Assembly: GCA_963734625.1 (NCBI GenBank)
Contig: CAVTHW010000003.1
Span: 62,001-126,000, forward strand
Length of the DNA stretch: 64,000 bases
DNA from: CAVTHW01 sp963734625
GTDB lineage: Bacteria; Acidobacteriota; Terriglobia; Bryobacterales; Bryobacteraceae
Direction of reading: 5' to 3'
Shown here: positions 8,171 to 16,646 of the stretch, one piece after another
How the letters are laid out: each line of letters begins with the position of its first letter
How positions within the stretch are numbered: the stretch's first letter is position 1
Program-made: the position numbers and the translations under genes
The notes under the pieces: model-generated
The model's database searches: none
Told to the model about the DNA's origin: nothing
The model's input: only the letters and a program-made list of their open reading frames with translations

Positions 8171-11100
8171 ATGAGCGAAGCGGAGCGTTGCCCGCAGTGC
8201 GGAGGCCGCCTGACAGCCGGCTCGGTGGAGGGCCTGTGCCCCCGCTGCCTGCTCACGGCCGCCCTGCGCCAACCGGTGGAAACGGCGCCGGAGAATCTCC
8301 CGGAGCCCGGCTGCCAGATCGGGTCCTGTCGCATCGTGCGCCTTCTGGGTGAAGGCGGAATGGGCCTGGTGTACCTGGCCGAACAGGAAGAGCCAATCGC
8401 CCGGCAGGTGGCTTTGAAAATCATCAAGCTGGGAATGGATACGCGCGCCGTGCTGGGGCGCTTCCAATCGGAACAGCAGGCCCTGGCCCTGATGGACCAC
8501 CCCAACATCGCGCAGGTGTACGAGGCGGGGTCGAACGCGCAGGGACGGCCGTATTTCGTCATGGAGTACGTGCCGGGGATCCCCATCACCGACTACTGCG
8601 ATCGCCACCGGCTGGGCACGCGCCAACGGCTGGAGTTGTTCCTGCAGGTCGCCAATGCGGTGCAACACGCGCACCAGAAGGGCGTGATCCACCGCGACCT
8701 CAAGCCTTCCAACGTGCTGGTGATGGAGCGCGACGGCGAAGCCGTGCCCAAGATCATCGACTTCGGTCTGGCCAAGGCCACCGAAAAGCATCTCACGGAA
8801 GAGACGCTATTCACGGAGACCGGCGTGCTGATCGGCACACCCGAATACATGAGCCCGGAGCAGGCCTCGCTCGGCGCACAGGAACATCGACACGCGGACA
8901 GACATCTATTCGCTTGGAGTGTTGCTTTACGAATTGCTGGTGGGAGCGGTTCCGTTCGACTCCAAAGCCTTGCGCAGCGCGGGCTACGACGAGATCCGGC
9001 GAATCATTCGGGAGGACGATCCGCCCACGCCGGCGGCGCGCCTCCTGTCACTAGGAGCGAAAGCCGCCGAAATCGCCCAATGCCGCGCCACCGAGGCCGG
9101 CGCTCTCAGGAAGCAGGTTCGTGGAGAGCTGGACTGGATCACGATGAAGGCTCTGGAAAAGGAGTGTGCCCGTCGCTATCCCTCAGCTTCGGAAATGGTG
9201 GTCGACATCCAGCATTATCTGCATGACGAGCCGGTGACCGCGGGCCCGGCCGGACGGGCATACCGTCTCCGCAAGTTCGTGCGCAAGAACCGGTCCGCGG
9301 TGACCGCCGTGGCAGTGATCTTCCTCTTGCTGGCGTCAGGCCTTGGCGTCAGTTCGAGTCTGCTGATCAAGATCCAGCGCCAGGACAAGCAGTCGAAGGT
9401 CGAAAGCTATGCAGCCAACGTGGCAGCCGCCGAGTTGCTCCTGCGCGACAATCAGACGGATGCCGCGCGGGGGCTCTTGTTGGCCTGTGAACCTACGCTG
9501 CGGAAGTGGGAGTGGCGGCACCTCTGGCACCGCCTCGATTCCAGCCTGGCGAGTTTCTCCTGGAAGTTCGAAAAGCTTGTCCAACAAAGCCCGCGAGCAT
9601 TGCAGATCGGATTTGCCGGACCGCGGATCTGTTGGAACACGGTAACCACCGTACAATGCTCGGAGGGCCCAGGCTATGCTTCGCCGGCAGTCTTTCGCTT
9701 TCGCAGGGTTCTCGGCCTGAGCAACGACGGCGCCCTGGCGGTGACGGCCGGCGATGAGGTCATCAGTGTGGTTGAAGTTGCGTCCGGGAAGTCTGTCTCG
9801 ACCTGCCGCGATTGTAAGAACGGAATGGGCGGAGGAACGCTGGCCGGCGAGTGGTTTCCGGATCCCGCCATTTTCAGCCCGGACAAGACCCGGATCGCGA
9901 TGAGCGGCCGTCCGGGCACGGTCGTGTGGGATGTGCGCTCCGGCAATATGATGGGGTTAGCGACGTGGTCTGCTCTGGCCTTCAGCTCTGATGGCAGACA
10001 AATTGCTACCATTCCGCGTAAAGACGCTGACGCTCTCGAGTTGTGGAACGTCGATCCTCCCCGCAGGATCGCCTCTTTGTCGGCCGGCGGGCCGGTGAGC
10101 GACGCGACCTTCAGTCCCGACGGTGCGCGTCTGGCTCTCGCGACGTCCAAAGGCGCAGTCGTGGTATGGAATTTGAATCCACTTTCGGGCCCCACCGTCC
10201 TGGCGGCGGTTGGCAAGTCCGTTAAGAGCATCGCGTTCAGCCCCGATGGCCGCCGCATCGCCGCGACCTGCTCCGATGGGGCCGTCCGGATCTGGCTCGA
10301 CGGCAAACTGGCCGCGAGTCTGTTCCTCGGTGGTCCGATGGCGGCGGTGATGATCGCTGTCGGTGGTGCTCCGATGGACGCGATGGCGATCGCTTTCAGT
10401 GCCGATGGTACGCGGCTCGCTGCAGGTACCCCAATTGGCGAGCTGTCTGTCTGGGATGCAACCTCTGATGGCGGCGGGATCTCCCGCTGGGGCGCGGATC
10501 TGGGCGCAATAGCGGTGAGCCCCGATAGCTCGCGCTTGGCCGCCGGATTCCTCGACGGCCGCGTGGAGCTTTGGGGAATGGACGGAACGGTGGTACGCGG
10601 CTGGCTCGCCCATCGACTGCGCGTCCGCTCCGCGGCTTTCAGTCCCAACGGCAAGCTACTGGTTACAGGTAGCGCTGACTACTCCGCACGGCTATCGGAT
10701 GTAGCGTCCGGCAAACCCGGCATTGAGTTGCGCGGGCACACCGCGGAAGTCACCACTGTGGCCTTCAGCCCGGACGGCGCCCGCGTCGCCACGGGATCGG
10801 AGGACCGGACCGCACGAGTTTGGGACGCCGCTTCCGGCCGCGAAATCACCACCATAAAGCTCAAAGACTCCGTGAATTCGGTGGCCTTCTCACCGGATGG
10901 CGCCGGTCTTCTGGTTGGGGCTGGGGGGGAGTGGCCGCGCATGCCCGACACTGAGCCCTCGATTGGCCTCTGGAACGCTGCCACAGGTATGGTATTGCGT
11001 GAATTCTGGTCGGAGCCATGCCGAGCCAAGTCGGACTGTGCCCAGTCCGCGCGCGTCGTTCAGCCCTGACGGCCGGCGCGTAGTGGCCGGTTTTTCGAAC

Positions 11101-11433
11101 ACGGGCGAAATCCGGGTTTGGAACGCCCGAACCGGTGCGGTTGCCGCCAAACTTCAGGCCGCCGTTGGGGTGGACTCGGCGGTCTTCTCCCCGGATGGAA
11201 ACCGCATCGTTACGGGCGGGTACCGCTTTGAGCCGGGCTCGGGCCCTAGAGCGGTGCGGATTTGGGATGCCGGCCGCTACGAACGACTCCTCACCTTGCG
11301 GGTGGACGAGCCTATCCGGAACCTCGTCTTTACTCCTGACGGTTCGCGGCTGTTGGGGCTGACGGTTTACGGCGTACGGATGTGGGACACACGCACAGCC
11401 TCCCCGCCGCCGGAGCGCGCCGGCGGCCGCTAG
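8171..11433 (+). pseudogene. Membrane serine/threonine protein kinase with WD40 sensor domain, two frameshifts
   Basis: Starts at ATG 8171 with a zinc-ribbon-like CPQCGG..CPRC segment. The kinase domain is complete in motifs: GEGGMGLVYL loop, VALKII lysine, HRDLKPSN catalytic loop (D166), DFGLAK and the activation end EYMSPEQ. A frameshift near 8875 separates it from TDIYSLGVLLYELL. A single transmembrane helix follows (AVTAVAVIFLLLASGLGVSS), then WD40 repeats with recurring AFSPDG blocks and DxxxG-x-xW units. A second shift in a GCGCGCG run near 11050 separates the last blades, which end at TAG 11433. The extracytoplasmic propeller is probably a ligand or protein sensor. The first 370 codons are nearly identical to the kinase at 16647. 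Confidence 0.85.
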
Positions 11434-11449
11434 AATTTTGCTTCCGGCT

Positions 11450-11474
11450 GTAACTTTTCCGCCCGTTCTCTTTA
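11450..11474 (+). promoter_or_regulatory. ECF-type promoter motif, GTAAC-N15-CTTTA
   Basis: GTAAC 11450-11454, CTTTA 11470-11474. It stands ahead of a truncated secreted-protein fragment (11547) and the SGNH hydrolase at 11695. Confidence 0.6.
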
Positions 11475-11546
11475 TGCAACAGTGAGCGCCGCCGCGAACA
11501 CAGGGCGACAGCCATCACGTTGTGAAGCAAACGATGTCGTGCTGCC

Positions 11547-11675
11547 ATGCAGACCGCGATCGCAATGGCTGTTTTCTCTGTTATGGCCCTTGGGGTCCAC
11601 TCGGCTGCTGCTCAGGAATGGAACAGCCTTGGGCGAGTCCCGAGGGCTCGAAACTTCAATGTGCATCTCAGGTGA
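11547..11675 (+). pseudogene. Truncated secreted-protein fragment (signal peptide plus about 20 residues)
   Basis: A 42-codon frame encodes a convincing signal peptide (AMAVFSVMALGVHSAAAQ) followed by EWNSLGRVPRARNFNVHLR and a stop. The mature start resembles that of the protein at 20745 (DPWERVKLIEQGKKVAVKL). I read it as the 5' remnant of a paralog of that family; a functional small peptide cannot be excluded. Confidence 0.45.
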
Positions 11676-11694
11676 ATAGAAAAGGAGCAATCCA

Positions 11695-12450
11695 ATGAAG
11701 AACAGAGAAGTTCAACATAGCGTGCTCATCGGCACGCTAACCGTGCTGCTGTTGATGGCGGCGCCGGCCGCCTGGACCCAACCGTGGGTCTCGTTCGACA
11801 ACGATACTCGTTACATGGCGCTGGGGGACAGCCTCTCCGCCGGTTACGGGGCAAAGCCAGCCACTCAAGGTTTTGTCTACCGCCTCTACCAGAGCGGCGT
11901 CGTCGACAAGCTGAACAACCTGCTTTTTTGCGCGGCGGCGGTCCCGGCCGCGACCAGCAACGATGTTCTGATGTACCAGGTCCCGCAGGTCCACCTCTTC
12001 TTCACGGACACCGGGGTGTCATACCGAAAGGTGGTTACGCTCACCATGGGCGGGGACGACGCGCTTTCGATACTCAATCCTGACGGGACGGTCAATGAGG
12101 GCGCGATCCCCGTAATGCTGCAAGCGTACGGCCAGCATCTATCCGCGATCCTAAGCATTTTGGTCGGCACGCCGGGGGACATCCGCGTCTATGTGGGAAA
12201 TCTGTACGATCCGAAACTACCCATTCCCGGAGGGGAACTGATCGTCGCCGCCATGAACCAGGTGACTGCGCAGGTGGTCAGCGCATTCCCCGGCAAGGTG
12301 GTACTTGTGGATATCTATTCAGCCTTCCAAGGGCGTAGCGGTCTGCTCCTCATCGAGAAGCACGGCGCCGCGCCCGACGAAGTCCACCCCACTAATGCTG
12401 GCTACGGCGTGATGGCAGATGCGTTCGCCGAGGCAATCGGTAAGAAGTAG
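11695..12450 (+). CDS. Secreted SGNH/GDSL-family hydrolase paralog with altered block III
   Basis: 251 residues, clear homolog of the protein at 5365 over its full length. A signal peptide (LTVLLLMAAPAAWTQ) precedes MALGDSLSAGYG with the Ser nucleophile; VHPTNAGY with the catalytic His is intact. Block III reads TLTMGGDDAL, so the oxyanion-hole Asn of the usual GGND is replaced by Asp. The ATG follows AAAAGGAGCAA. Unlike the 5365 copy, no lipoprotein gene follows. Possibly altered or lost catalysis; the rest of the fold looks maintained. Confidence 0.85.
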   Translation: MKNREVQHSVLIGTLTVLLLMAAPAAWTQPWVSFDNDTRYMALGDSLSAGYGAKPATQGFVYRLYQSGVVDKLNNLLFCAAAVPAATSNDVLMYQVPQVHLFFTDTGVSYRKVVTLTMGGDDALSILNPDGTVNEGAIPVMLQAYGQHLSAILSILVGTPGDIRVYVGNLYDPKLPIPGGELIVAAMNQVTAQVVSAFPGKVVLVDIYSAFQGRSGLLLIEKHGAAPDEVHPTNAGYGVMADAFAEAIGKK

Positions 12451-12519
12451 ACGGGTTGTCTCAGCCCGTTCGGTCAAGAGATTTGTCCGTCATCCGCTCG
12501 CCGGATGTTCGACATTGAT

Positions 12520-12538
12520 GAGCGCGCCGGCGGCCGCT
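12520..12538. repeat. Duplicated kinase 3' end plus promoter
   Basis: The 19-base block starting GAGCGCGCCGGC matches 11413-11431, the last codons of the WD40 kinase, and in both places is followed by a TCCGGCTGTAAC promoter start. This indicates a past duplication of the kinase end together with the promoter. Confidence 0.6.
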
Positions 12539-12557
12539 GAGAGTTGCCCGTCCGGCT

Positions 12558-12582
12558 GTAACGATCCGGTCTTTTTCCTTTA
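12558..12582 (+). promoter_or_regulatory. ECF-type promoter motif, GTAAC-N15-CTTTA
   Basis: GTAAC 12558-12562, CTTTA 12578-12582, 20 nt before the GTG start at 12603. Confidence 0.7.
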
Positions 12583-12602
12583 CTCCATGGTAGGAGGTTA
12601 TC

Positions 12603-13187
12603 GTGAATAGAATTCTTGAGACCGTAACACTGCTGGCCGTATCTCTTCTGGCTTCGGTCGGCGCCGCCGGTCAGGAAGGCGGCTCCGTTAGGCTCCGCAC
12701 CCCTTTCCAGCCTGGCTCTCCGCTGCAAAGGGCCAATGCTATCTTCAACTACACAATGCTCAGAGTACTGCTGGTGAATGTCTCCGACCGCGAGGTGACA
12801 CAGACAGTGGTGGGATTGGTGCTGGAAGACGGGAATTCCTCTGTGCCGGCGACCACGCTATCCGGACGCGTGTGCCAGGCCAACGTGCCTCCGGGTGGTT
12901 TCCTGATCGTAACAGAAGCGTACAACGGATTTGACCGGGCCGTATCGTACTTTCGTGAGAAGGGGATAACCAAGAGGATGGTGACCAGCGGCGTCATCCG
13001 GGTGGGCTTCGCCGACGGAGGTGAGTGGACCTATCCGCTGGAGAGCAAAGGACGATTCGAGGAACAGAAGGACAAGAAGCTCCAAGAGAAGGTCGAGGCG
13101 CTAACCAAGGAGCGGTTCGGAGATGGGGGTTCCGCCGTGGCAGTCATGAACCCAGTTCAGCATAAGAACGTCAGCACGTGTCGGTAG
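12603..13187 (+). CDS. Secreted protein of unknown function
   Basis: 194 residues from a GTG start with a strong TAGGAGG eight bases upstream. Residues 1-22 are a signal peptide (TVTLLAVSLLASVGAAGQ). The mature part looks like one beta-rich domain (MLRVLLVNVSDREVTQTVVG, VPPGGFLIVTEAYNGFDRAV, VIRVGFADGGEWTY) followed by a charged coiled-coil tail (EEQKDKKLQEKVEALTKE). No family recognised. It has its own copy of the locus promoter, so it is probably expressed as a single gene. Confidence 0.75.
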   Translation: MNRILETVTLLAVSLLASVGAAGQEGGSVRLRTPFQPGSPLQRANAIFNYTMLRVLLVNVSDREVTQTVVGLVLEDGNSSVPATTLSGRVCQANVPPGGFLIVTEAYNGFDRAVSYFREKGITKRMVTSGVIRVGFADGGEWTYPLESKGRFEEQKDKKLQEKVEALTKERFGDGGSAVAVMNPVQHKNVSTCR

Positions 13188-13329
13188 GCGATCGCGGCAA
13201 TGGGGAAAGCTCGTGCGCGGCGCTCGTCGGGTCTTTAATAACGAGGAAGGCAAGATGTCGAAGGTATTCGTTGTGGCCCTTGCCTTCTCGAATGGTTATG
13301 GCTCTGTATGGAAAGGAGGTTTCAAAAGC

Positions 13330-13932
13330 ATGACACCAAAGCGCTTTTCGCTCTTTTCGGTGCTCGTAGCCATGGCACTGCGGCTGCCATCAAGCTTGGG
13401 ACAGGACCCCGTGTCGGCCGATCCAAAGCATTACGCGCTAGACACCGATCATAAGCAAGTTAGTGCCTTAGGTATTCGCCTAGGACCATCAACGGGCTCG
13501 TTTGAAAACACGAGTGGCGGAAAGACCGACTTCTTATACGCGCAACTGAAACAACCAGGGCTTCCACCAAGCAACCAATCAACAGCAGCGGTCGTGAAGA
13601 CCCCAGGATCGCCCAGGTATGACCTCACTGGGATATGGTATCGTGCCTCGGCAGATACCTCAAACGACCAAAGTGATCTTGAATTCAGCATCACTCGAGA
13701 TGGTGACTCGCTGTTTGCGACGAAGACAACCTCCAGCATATACATACCCGCTGGTCAAGTCGTGTGCCAAGGCACCCTTATCTCGGACAGTATCATCGCA
13801 GGGAAAGTGCAGCGCGCCCTCGAGGGATACGTAAACCGATCTTGGGTAGATGTGATCATCGATGTCAGGGATGGTGGAAATAGGATGAGCGTCAGGGGAG
13901 CTGGCATCAATTGGGAACTTCTGAGGAAATAG
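13330..13932 (+). CDS. Secreted hypothetical protein of lower GC content
   Basis: 200 residues if the ATG at 13330 is used; it has an excellent GGAAAGGAGGT site 7-9 bases upstream and gives a signal peptide (LFSVLVAMALRLPSSLGQ). The frame is open further upstream to 13213 but without a better start. The mature protein has a disordered Ser/Thr-rich first half and a C-terminal beta domain (YDLTGIWYRAS, LEFSITRDGDSLFATKT, AGQVVCQGTLISDSIIAGKV) resembling small lipocalin-like repeats. Codon use is noticeably more AT-rich than in neighbours, which suggests separate origin. No copy of the GTAAC/CTTTA motif precedes it. Function unknown. Confidence 0.7.
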   Translation: MTPKRFSLFSVLVAMALRLPSSLGQDPVSADPKHYALDTDHKQVSALGIRLGPSTGSFENTSGGKTDFLYAQLKQPGLPPSNQSTAAVVKTPGSPRYDLTGIWYRASADTSNDQSDLEFSITRDGDSLFATKTTSSIYIPAGQVVCQGTLISDSIIAGKVQRALEGYVNRSWVDVIIDVRDGGNRMSVRGAGINWELLRK

Positions 13933-13949
13933 CCCTCTACACGCCCGCA

Positions 13950-13989
13950 GCCGCAAGGCCGGCCACTTGTCCGGCCGGGTTCTTGCGGC
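13950..13989 (+). terminator. Strong hairpin after the secreted protein gene
   Basis: Outer arms GCCGCAAG (13950-13957) and CTTGCGGC (13982-13989) plus inner arms GGCCGG/CCGGCC around an 8-nt loop. No T-run follows. It separates the gene ending at 13932 from the promoter at 14016. Confidence 0.6.
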
Positions 13990-14015
13990 TACCGGGCGAA
14001 GATTGCTTTCGCGCT

Positions 14016-14040
14016 GTAACTATTTGGTCCGTCTTCTTTA
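14016..14040 (+). promoter_or_regulatory. ECF-type promoter motif, GTAAC-N15-CTTTA
   Basis: GTAAC 14016-14020, CTTTA 14036-14040, 23 nt before the ATG at 14064. Confidence 0.7.
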
Positions 14041-14063
14041 TATGACGGTAGGAGCTTATCGAT

Positions 14064-16508
14064 ATGGGCAGCGCAATTCGATGGTTGCTGTTTCTCCCTA
14101 CGCCTGTGACCAAAACGGGCGATCGGTTGGTCAAACATGCTCGGCACTCCTGGCTGCGACTGGTGAAGGGCCATTGGAATCGAGCCAACCCGGCCTTCCC
14201 GGGGCTGGATATTAGATTCCAGTGCCGCTGCTTGTTGCTCTCAATCCTGGCTGGGCAAGCCCTGCTGGGGGCCCAGCCAGGTGGTATTTCCTACGCTTGC
14301 GAAGCGCCGGCTGAGATTCAGGCCGCCATCGACCGGGCGAGCCGGCCCGGAATCGAGGCCTTGCTCACGAAGTTTCCGGGTGATTTTTGGGTCCAGCGCT
14401 CCTACATCCTCGCCATGGGGGCCGAACCTGCCATGCCCATCGAATATGCGAGTGGCATCCCTAGCGGCAGGGTGGATGAGGCTGTCAGCGCCCGGTTCAA
14501 GCTGAACTACGATGCCCAGCCGGACGACCCGGAGGCCGCCTTCCTCTACGCCTATTCTCTGATCCATCGTGACACAAACAAGGCGATCGAAATCCTGACG
14601 TCCGTGACCCAGAAGACGCCCTCCTTCCCGACGGCGTGGGTGACGCTGGCGATTCTGCATGGGTACCCGAACTTCAGCGACCGCGCAAAACAGCGGCTGT
14701 ACACTGAGCGTTTCCTGGAGCGCTGCCCGGACACCACAGACTCCGAAGTTGTCGGCTTGGCGGTGGATCTGGATAAGTCGGATGCTCTTATTGCCTACAC
14801 CGGGAATCTGCGGAAACGCATTGCGGGGAAGGCGGATACGCAGACGCTCCCGCTCTACTTTCTTCTGTGGCGGTTGGAGTCCAAGGTCACCCCGGGGGCC
14901 GGCCAGCAGCAGTTCAAGAAGGGGGTCGAGGAAGATCTGAACTTCCTCGAAGGACTGAGCAGGGCGAAATTCGGGGCGCTGGACTCCCTCCTGAGGCAGG
15001 GTTACACGCTAACCGGCAACCAGGAGGCGCAGCAGCGGCTCTCGACTCCCACGCCGCAGCCGCCTGGGCCGAGTGCTCAATCATTCGCCCAGGCGCAATA
15101 CGAGTGGCTGAGTGCGAATCCCGTTCCCCCTTCCATCGGCGACTCGGCGACGCAAGTGGCCTACTACCGGAGGCAGCTTCAGTTTCTCGACGAGTGGCAG
15201 GCCAAGGTTCCCGACGCGCCCGGCATCGTGACGGCGCGGTTCTCCGCGCTCTCGTCGATCCCAGACACTCCGGATGAAGTGCTGTTACGAGAAGGACAGA
15301 GGCTCCTGGATGTAATGCGTAAGTTCTCGGGTGGCGTGGACACCTCGTCCTCTATGGAGGTGGCGCGGGTTTGGGCGCAGCGTGGCCTGGAGTTGGATCG
15401 TGTCACGGCACTGGTCAAAGAGGCATCGGCAGCGCAAGAGAAGTCATTGGCACGGCCAGGGTCTGCACAGCAGTCCGACCTTTACAGTGGGCCGTACGAA
15501 GAACTGATGCAAGAGAGCCGGCGGTGGCCAACGAAAACGAGTGCCTGGAGAATCCTGGTGACAGCTTTTTCCAAGGCGCGGCGGTTCACGGAGGCGCGCG
15601 CCGTTCTCGCGGATTGGGAAGCCGCTCTCGACGTGCGCCGCAGGCGTGCCGACGGGATCCTCACGAGACGTACGGCGAAGACGCGGGAAGCGGCCGCGGC
15701 CGGGCGTTCCTCCACGGTATCCAGCCTCGTTCGCGGCATGGAGGAGGCCTTGGCCGGGGGCATTCCCAGCGATGATTCAAAGTACTACGAGGCGCTCGCT
15801 CAACTGGCGGACGGCGAGGGGCGGAAGCTCGACGCGCTTACCTTCTACCAAACGTCGTTTCGCGTGAGGTACGGCAGATACGCGACGCCATCCAACTTCA
15901 TGGACCTGGAATCGGACAAGCAGGCAGGTCGAATCTGGAAGGAACTCGGCGGGACCGATCCCGCCTGGCAGGCGTGGTTGGAGTCCACCAGGACGGTGCC
16001 GATGCCGCGGATGGGCGCCGCCCCGCAAGTGTCCAGCGTAAGCCGCGCCATCCCCGACTTCAAGCTGTCCGATCAGAACGGCAAGATCTGGACCCTCGTC
16101 GGTCTCAAGGGTAAGGCAACGTTGATCAGCGTTTGGGCCACCTGGTGCGGTCCCTGCCGCGAGGAACTTCCCCAACTGCAGAAGCTCTATGAGCAAGTGA
16201 AGAATCGCGACGACATTCAGGTGATCACGTTGAACGTGGACGAGGATACCAGCTTGGTCGGACCCTTTCTCAACGAGAATAACTACACCTTCCCATCCCT
16301 CTTGGCGGAAACCTTCGTAGATGGCTTCGCTGGATCGATCGGTATCCCGACAACTTGGGTCGCGGACGCCGCGGGGACCATCCGGATTGAGCACCTTGGC
16401 TTCGGAGGCAGTGGCGAGCAGTGGGTCCAGCAAACCCTGAAGCAGATGGAGAGCGTCCGCGACGGTCAGAACCAGGGCTCTGCGGCGAGCCCGGAGAGGC
16501 CGAACTGA
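14064..16508 (+). CDS. TPR-rich protein with C-terminal TlpA/thioredoxin-like domain
   Basis: 814 residues from ATG 14064, with TAGGAGC upstream. A hydrophobic stretch at about residues 55-70 (CLLLSILAGQALLGAQ) could be an uncleaved signal or anchor; a start nearer to it is possible. The long middle is helical and repeat-rich (for example PDDPEAAFLYAYSLIHRD). Residues about 660-800 form a TlpA/AhpC-TSA-like thioredoxin fold: IPDFKLSDQNGKIW, WATWCGPCREELPQL with both redox cysteines, and the cis-proline loop IGIPTTWV. Such proteins act as extracytoplasmic thiol-disulfide reductants. It has its own locus promoter. The substrate is not evident. Confidence 0.85.
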   Translation: MGSAIRWLLFLPTPVTKTGDRLVKHARHSWLRLVKGHWNRANPAFPGLDIRFQCRCLLLSILAGQALLGAQPGGISYACEAPAEIQAAIDRASRPGIEALLTKFPGDFWVQRSYILAMGAEPAMPIEYASGIPSGRVDEAVSARFKLNYDAQPDDPEAAFLYAYSLIHRDTNKAIEILTSVTQKTPSFPTAWVTLAILHGYPNFSDRAKQRLYTERFLERCPDTTDSEVVGLAVDLDKSDALIAYTGNLRKRIAGKADTQTLPLYFLLWRLESKVTPGAGQQQFKKGVEEDLNFLEGLSRAKFGALDSLLRQGYTLTGNQEAQQRLSTPTPQPPGPSAQSFAQAQYEWLSANPVPPSIGDSATQVAYYRRQLQFLDEWQAKVPDAPGIVTARFSALSSIPDTPDEVLLREGQRLLDVMRKFSGGVDTSSSMEVARVWAQRGLELDRVTALVKEASAAQEKSLARPGSAQQSDLYSGPYEELMQESRRWPTKTSAWRILVTAFSKARRFTEARAVLADWEAALDVRRRRADGILTRRTAKTREAAAAGRSSTVSSLVRGMEEALAGGIPSDDSKYYEALAQLADGEGRKLDALTFYQTSFRVRYGRYATPSNFMDLESDKQAGRIWKELGGTDPAWQAWLESTRTVPMPRMGAAPQVSSVSRAIPDFKLSDQNGKIWTLVGLKGKATLISVWATWCGPCREELPQLQKLYEQVKNRDDIQVITLNVDEDTSLVGPFLNENNYTFPSLLAETFVDGFAGSIGIPTTWVADAAGTIRIEHLGFGGSGEQWVQQTLKQMESVRDGQNQGSAASPERPN

Positions 16509-16599
16509 AGGCCGCAGAGCCCGGCCGAATCGCCGTCAGAGTCGGAGGCCTAGGATCATGAGCGACTTCAGTGACGACACGCCCAGGACAGGCGCCTCG

Positions 16600-16624
16600 G
16601 CAACATTGCCGGCCGGTTTCTTTA
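16600..16624 (+). promoter_or_regulatory. ECF-type promoter motif, GCAAC-N15-CTTTA
   Basis: GCAAC 16600-16604 (one change from GTAAC), CTTTA 16620-16624, 22 nt before the GTG start of the kinase at 16647. Confidence 0.6.
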
Positions 16625-16646
16625 TTGACTATTCTGAGGTCGAAAG

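Noticed and set aside
9674..10654. 326-codon minus-strand frame
   Set aside because: Antisense to WD40 repeats; the repeated pattern in the product mirrors the blades.
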